DNA of 10,524 nt from Christensenellaceae bacterium (GTDB lineage: Bacteria > Bacillota > Clostridia > Christensenellales > UBA1750), in assembly GCA_031287285.1 (NCBI GenBank), contig JAITTC010000101.1:1-10524 (forward strand), read 5' to 3'. The first letter of the stretch is position 1. Every line of letters begins with the position of its first letter. Below are positions 6,868 to 10,524 of the stretch, in pieces. The position numbers and the translations under genes are program-made. The notes beneath the pieces were generated by a model that ran no database searches, was not told the DNA's origin, and saw only the letters and a list, made by a program, of their open reading frames with translations.

Positions 6868-6897
6868 TAGACATAATAGGACCATTTATAGTATATT
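6868..6897 (+). promoter_or_regulatory. Candidate promoter of the surface-protein gene
   Basis: TAGACA (6868-6873, 5 of 6 to consensus -35) and TATATT (6892-6897, 5 of 6 to -10) are spaced by 18 bases. Transcription would start near 6904, leaving a short leader with AAAGGTGGAG (6926-6934) as ribosome site. The surroundings are AT-rich, so a chance match is possible. Confidence 0.5.
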
Positions 6898-6939
6898 GCG
6901 TGTATATTTCGACCTTATTCGACGAAAGGTGGAGCAGGG

Positions 6940-9441
6940 ATGATCAAAGAGCGGGGAAAGTTCCTTTGGCAAGGGATAAAGCGTTTACTGAACCATTCCA
7001 TTAAGCCGCGAACCGCTCGCGCGGTAGTCGCGCTTTCGCTGGCCGCCATATTGGTATGGGCGATGGTTTCGATCTTCGCACCATCAGGGAACGCAATGTA
7101 TTTTGCGGTGGATTCCGCGCAATCGTATAGCAGCAGCCAAAGCGTGCTGCTTGACCAAAGCGGATGGTATTATATTGAAGCTTGGGGTGGCGATGGCGGC
7201 AGCGGCGGGAAATCCGGGGCTGCAAGCAACCCGGGCGGCGGCGGTTCCGGCGGCCAAAGCATAAAAGCCGAAGGATATTTTTATTTTGAAGCTGGCCAGA
7301 CACTATACGTCCAGGTTGGTTTAAAGGGCAACAACGGAAGCCAAGGGACGACAAGCGATGGTGGCGCCCTAGGCTCCGGCGCGGCGGCCTCTTATTTTGG
7401 TGGCGGTGGCGGCGGCGGCAGGGGCGGAAATCGCGCAAGCGCGAATTCGACCGGCGGCGGTGGCGGTGGCGGCGGTTCCGCTTCCGGCATCCTGTATGGA
7501 GGCACGGCGGCTGCGAACATCAAGCTGGCTTCCGGCGGTGGCGGTGGTGGTGGCGGCGGGGTTGGAGGCTCGGGAGGCGGTGAATCCGGCGGCAACGGAG
7601 ACGCTACTGCCGGGGGGAGCGCGTCGCCCAACGGTACCAGCGGGACTCAGGGCGTAGACGGGACGTTGATTCCATCAAGATTGACCGGCGGTGGCGGTGG
7701 CGGCGGCGGCGGTGGTGGCTATACCACAGGCGGCAGCGGCGGCAGCGGCGGGCAGGCGAGCTCAACCGATCCCAAAGGCGGCAGCGGCGGCAGGCGCGGC
7801 GGTAACTACAGCGCCGGTCAAAGCCTGCCTTCGTATATCGGCGCGCCTGCGCCTAATGTCCGCACTAGCGGTGCGAATGGGCAGGTATATCTCACCTTTC
7901 TTGGCGATATCTACACGGTAAACTTCAACGACGACGACGGCGGCAGCGGTGGCCCAGGCTCGCTCACCGTGAACGCATACAGGGGCAACAATACCGCGCC
8001 GTATTTTCCGCCTTTTGTGGCGGTGCCAACGAGGGTTGACGGGGATACGGGGCTAAACTATGACTTTTTGGGATATTATACGGCGCCAAATGGCGGTGGC
8101 AGCCAGTATTTCGACGCAAACGGTGCGCGCGTGGGGGACTGGGACTTTTGGAAGTCACCAGTGACCTTGTATGCCAGGTGGTCGCCGAAACCAACGCCCA
8201 CGGCTACGCCGACACCGACGCCTGAGCCTTCGGCTACACCGACGCCGGAACCTTCGGCTACACCGACGCCTGAGCCTTCGGCTACACCGACGCCTGAGCC
8301 TTCGGCTACACCAACGCCTGAGCCTTCGGCTACACCGACGCCGGAACCCACGGCTACGCCGACGCCTGAGCCCACGGCCACGCCCACGCCGGAACCCACG
8401 GCTACACCGACGCCAGAGCCAACGGCTACACCGACGCCTGAGCCTTCGGCTACACCGACGCCTGAGCCTTCGGCTACACCAACGCCGGAACCTTCGGCTA
8501 CACCGACGCCTGAGCCTTCGGCTACACCGACGCCTGAGCCTTCGGCTACACCGACGCCTGAGCCTTCGGCTACACCGACGCCGGAACCTTCGGCTACGCC
8601 AACACCTGAGCCTTCGGCTACACCGACGCCTGAGCCTTCGGCTACACCGACGCCGGAACCCTCGGCTACGCCAACGCCTGAGTCTTCGGCTACACCGACA
8701 CCGGAACCTTCGACTACACCGACGCCGGGCGGCACGGGCGGAAGCAGACCTCTGCCCCCCTACAGCGGCGCAGGTCTCAGCGTGGATGAAGTGGTGTTTG
8801 ACAAAAACATGAAAACCCCAGAGTATAAGGATTTTTCGCTGACGCTTTACCTGGGGGACGATGTTCTTACGGCCTTGCGGCATGGCGCGTACATCTTGCG
8901 GCCCGGGGCGGATTACACCGTGGATGGCGGCAGCTATACCATCAGGAAAGAATACCTCGCCACGCTGGATTTGGGCCAGCAGGGCATTGAGTTCGTGATG
9001 AGCCGGGGATACAACCCGGTTTTGCGGGTGATCATCACGGATTCGCGCAGGCTTTATCGTGTGCTGGAACATTTCGATGACTTCACGGGAAGCGGCACAT
9101 CGAGCGCGCGGATAGATGCGGATTACAGGGAATTCGTGCGGCTTTGGCATGATGGTGAGGTGGTGGATCCGGCGAATTACACAATCACCGAGGGCAGCAC
9201 GGTGATCACGTTGAAGGAGCATTACTTGAAGACCTTCCGCAACGGCGTGTATTGGTTCACTGCGGAGTTCAACGACGGCTGGAGCGAGGATATCCGCCTG
9301 CTGGTGAACGTGCCTGGCCATGCCGTTCCGCAAACCGGCGATTACGGCGCACAGGCCGGCTGGATGCTCGTGCTGTTGGGTTCGCTGCTCGGCATGGCTT
9401 GCATGCTCGTCTGGGGCTGGAAGCGCGAGGCCTCACGCTGA
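6940..9441 (+). CDS. Sortase-type multidomain surface protein, Gly-rich head and PEPSATPT stalk
   Basis: An 833-residue surface protein without a name I recognise. In order: a long basic n-region and hydrophobic segment (25-47), probably a signal peptide cut after GNA. A glycine-rich domain follows (about 70-320), opening SGWYYIEAWGGDGGSGG with GQTLYVQVG (119-127) and runs of up to 11 Gly; this resembles ALK-type and phage-adhesin Gly-rich domains. Next is an InlB-like repeat module (325-414, YTVNFN to LYARW). A Pro/Thr stalk of 21 PEPSATPT units runs 428-595. Two X2-like Ig modules follow (about 613-702 and 705-790), each with a DYTV or NYTI turn and a YL near the end. The end is VPQTGD (796-801), a hydrophobic helix and a KREASR tail, a variant LPxTG wall-sorting signal. 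I infer an adhesin-like protein attached to peptidoglycan with its head held out. The start is supported by AAAGGTGGAG; it has its own promoter and terminator. Confidence 0.88.
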   Translation: MIKERGKFLWQGIKRLLNHSIKPRTARAVVALSLAAILVWAMVSIFAPSGNAMYFAVDSAQSYSSSQSVLLDQSGWYYIEAWGGDGGSGGKSGAASNPGGGGSGGQSIKAEGYFYFEAGQTLYVQVGLKGNNGSQGTTSDGGALGSGAAASYFGGGGGGGRGGNRASANSTGGGGGGGGSASGILYGGTAAANIKLASGGGGGGGGGVGGSGGGESGGNGDATAGGSASPNGTSGTQGVDGTLIPSRLTGGGGGGGGGGGYTTGGSGGSGGQASSTDPKGGSGGRRGGNYSAGQSLPSYIGAPAPNVRTSGANGQVYLTFLGDIYTVNFNDDDGGSGGPGSLTVNAYRGNNTAPYFPPFVAVPTRVDGDTGLNYDFLGYYTAPNGGGSQYFDANGARVGDWDFWKSPVTLYARWSPKPTPTATPTPTPEPSATPTPEPSATPTPEPSATPTPEPSATPTPEPSATPTPEPTATPTPEPTATPTPEPTATPTPEPTATPTPEPSATPTPEPSATPTPEPSATPTPEPSATPTPEPSATPTPEPSATPTPEPSATPTPEPSATPTPEPSATPTPEPSATPTPESSATPTPEPSTTPTPGGTGGSRPLPPYSGAGLSVDEVVFDKNMKTPEYKDFSLTLYLGDDVLTALRHGAYILRPGADYTVDGGSYTIRKEYLATLDLGQQGIEFVMSRGYNPVLRVIITDSRRLYRVLEHFDDFTGSGTSSARIDADYREFVRLWHDGEVVDPANYTITEGSTVITLKEHYLKTFRNGVYWFTAEFNDGWSEDIRLLVNVPGHAVPQTGDYGAQAGWMLVLLGSLLGMACMLVWGWKREASR
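8221..8724 (+). repeat. 24-bp tandem repeat, 21 units, coding PEPSATPT
   Basis: Twenty-one in-frame 24-bp units without interruption. Most read CCTGAGCCTTCGGCTACACC followed by GACG. Variants are mainly synonymous (CCTGAG versus CCGGAA, ACA versus ACG). Units 6-9 encode PEPTATPT, unit 20 PESSATPT and unit 21 PEPSTTPT. All changes keep frame and the eight-residue period. The near-identity of many units suggests expansion by slippage or unequal recombination, and copy number may vary between strains. It is not a CRISPR array: there are no spacers. Confidence 0.97.
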
Positions 9442-9453
9442 CCAATCGATCAC

Positions 9454-9491
9454 AAAGGCATGGTTCCGGGTTGCCGAACCATGCCTTTTTT
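9454..9491 (+). terminator. Intrinsic terminator of the surface-protein gene
   Basis: AAAGGCATGGTTC (9454-9466) pairs perfectly with GAACCATGCCTTT (9476-9488) around a nine-base loop, followed by a T-run to 9491. It begins 12 bases after the stop codon and isolates the downstream peptidase gene. Confidence 0.93.
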
Positions 9492-9533
9492 CTTTGAAAA
9501 GCGGAGGAAAAGGGGCGAAGAGAGAAAAAGCAT

Positions 9534-9562
9534 TTTACAAGGCGTGCCCAGGGTGCTATACT
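9534..9562 (+). promoter_or_regulatory. Extended -10 promoter of the peptidase gene
   Basis: TTTACA (9534-9539) and TATACT (9557-9562) are 17 bases apart, and TGC immediately before the -10 makes an extended -10 element. The predicted start is near 9569, giving a leader of about 26 bases before the ATG at 9595. Confidence 0.8.
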
Positions 9563-9594
9563 ATAACCAATTATGGCCGAATGGGGATGATTGC

Positions 9595-10524
9595 ATGGCA
9601 GGCAGGGCCGAAAAACTGCTGCAGCTGACCCGCGGTGAAACCGTGCTCCTTCACAGCCCCGAAAACATGCGCTATTTCAGTGGATTTCTGGGCGAGGGCG
9701 CTGTGGTCGTTGGCGAAAAACTCCGCGCCATCATAACGGATTTCCGCTATGTGGAATCAGCAGGGCAGCAAAGCCCGGGCTGGCAGGTTCTTTCCACGGC
9801 GGCCGGCAGGCCCGAAAGCGCCGTGATCGCAGAGCTTGTAAACGACCTTGGCGCCGGCGTCCGCTGGGAAGAGGATTTTCTCAGCATTGCGGCCGGCAAG
9901 AAGCTCTCAGGGGCGATTCGGCGCCCGATTTCAGACCTTGGCGATGCCGCGCTGGGCCTTCGCGCCATAAAGGATGCGGGCGAAGAAGAGAAATTGGCGC
10001 ACGCCGAAGAAATCACCGAAGAAGCCTTCCAGCACATTCTCGGCTTCCTGAAGCCAGGCCTGACCGAGAGAGAGGTGGCGCTTGAGCTCTATAACGCCAT
10101 GCTTTCGCGCGGGGCGAGCGGGCTTTCCTTCCCGAGCATCGCGGCATCCGGCGAAAATGGCAGCCTGCCGCATGCGATCCCGGGGGAAAGAAAGATAAAG
10201 AGCGGCGATCTGATCACGATGGACTTTGGCTGCGTGTGGGAAGGCTATTGCGCGGACTTCACGCGCACCGTCGCCCTGGGCAAGATCGACGAAGAGCTTA
10301 AAACCGTTTACCAGATCGTGCTGGACGCAAACCTTTTGGCGCTGGATGCCCTCAAGGAGGGCATAAGCGGCAAGGAGGTCGACAGAATCGCGCGAGAATA
10401 TATCGACCAAAAGGGCTATGCCGGGCGCTTTGGCCATGGCCTGGGCCATGGCGTTGGGCTGCAGATCCACGAAAGCCCGCGGCTTTCGCCTTCTGCCGGC
10501 AGCGACCCCCTTTTGGCTGGCATG
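9595..10524 (+). CDS. M24-family Xaa-Pro aminopeptidase, 3' end outside window
   Basis: A cytoplasmic metallopeptidase that removes the N-terminal residue before proline (Xaa-Pro aminopeptidase, PepP/PepQ-like). The frame is open from ATG 9595 to the last base, 310 residues. Family members are about 355 long, so roughly 45 are missing. Residues 1-120 form the creatinase-like N-terminal domain (LLHSPENMRYFSGF at 18-31, ITDFRYVESA at 47-56). The catalytic pita-bread domain follows. Visible metal ligands are Asp210 (TMDFG), Asp221 (CADFTRT) and His285 (GLGHGVGLQIHESP), with His193 and His292 also at family positions. The last two Glu ligands must lie past the edge. The start is supported by GGGGA 7 bases upstream and by the promoter just before it. 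It may process peptide-derived substrates, but a link with the nearby importer is only inference. Confidence 0.95.
   Translation, partial: MAGRAEKLLQLTRGETVLLHSPENMRYFSGFLGEGAVVVGEKLRAIITDFRYVESAGQQSPGWQVLSTAAGRPESAVIAELVNDLGAGVRWEEDFLSIAAGKKLSGAIRRPISDLGDAALGLRAIKDAGEEEKLAHAEEITEEAFQHILGFLKPGLTEREVALELYNAMLSRGASGLSFPSIAASGENGSLPHAIPGERKIKSGDLITMDFGCVWEGYCADFTRTVALGKIDEELKTVYQIVLDANLLALDALKEGISGKEVDRIAREYIDQKGYAGRFGHGLGHGVGLQIHESPRLSPSAGSDPLLAGM

Larger units (their letters stand above)
6633..6939. other. Divergent AT-rich intergenic region
   Basis: 307 bases between the leftward transporter operon and the rightward surface-protein gene. It holds a leftward promoter (6729-6757) and leader hairpin (6695-6710), a rightward promoter (6868-6897), and ribosome sites at both ends. 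The central stretch 6758-6867 is rich in A and shows no gene, RNA structure or convincing operator by eye. Confidence 0.7.

Noticed and set aside
8221..8724. Possible CRISPR array
   Set aside because: Units are contiguous with no unique spacers, and all stay in frame with the protein.
8076..9333. Long open frames on the minus strand (about 219 and 392 codons) and a plus-strand frame at 8171-8812
   Set aside because: They arise because the 24-bp repeat has no stop in several frames. Their translations are monotonous GVGVAEGS or RRLRRRCS repeats, lack ribosome sites, and lie over a well-supported gene.

Overview
The window looks like a chromosomal segment from a GC-rich member of the Firmicutes, most likely Clostridia. 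The evidence is the classic ffh-rpsP-khpA-rimM-trmD order, strong GGAGG-type ribosome sites, a lipoprotein-type amino-acid binding protein, and a large surface protein ending in a sortase-type signal. I cannot name the genus. The sequence reads as ordinary host chromosome: I see no insertion sequence, integrase, CRISPR array, tRNA or rRNA gene.

Bases 1-2873 (+) are a translation and RNA-maintenance operon: the 3' part of ffh (SRP GTPase), rpsP (ribosomal protein S16), khpA (KH-domain RNA-binding protein), rimM (30S maturation factor) and trmD (tRNA m1G37 methyltransferase). A perfect 13-bp hairpin sits between khpA and rimM. Where rplS usually follows trmD, this genome has, only 35 bases downstream, a secreted protein with a PMP-like beta-helix and a C-terminal SH3b domain (2909-4267). 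A strong bidirectional terminator closes this side (4281-4323).

Bases 4335-6632 (-) are a polar amino-acid ABC importer: binding lipoprotein, permease, ATPase, in that transcription order, from a promoter near 6729-6757. The binding protein is the most striking item in the window. The two halves of an otherwise ordinary family-3 solute-binding protein are in swapped order, that is, a circular permutation in a single uninterrupted gene with its own lipoprotein signal.

Bases 6940-9441 (+) encode an 833-residue surface protein: N-terminal membrane or signal segment, glycine-rich domain with poly-Gly runs, an InlB-type repeat module, a stalk of 21 tandem eight-residue PEPSATPT units (504 bp of 24-bp DNA repeats), two X2-like Ig modules, and a VPQTGD plus membrane helix plus basic tail. 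It has its own promoter and terminator. From 9595 (+) to the window edge runs a separately promoted M24-family Xaa-Pro aminopeptidase, truncated by the window before its last two metal ligands.

Taken together: a conserved housekeeping operon, then an accessory stretch devoted to the cell envelope and to taking up and processing amino acids and peptides. Everything here was read by eye. Domain names rest on motif recognition, and no search was run.
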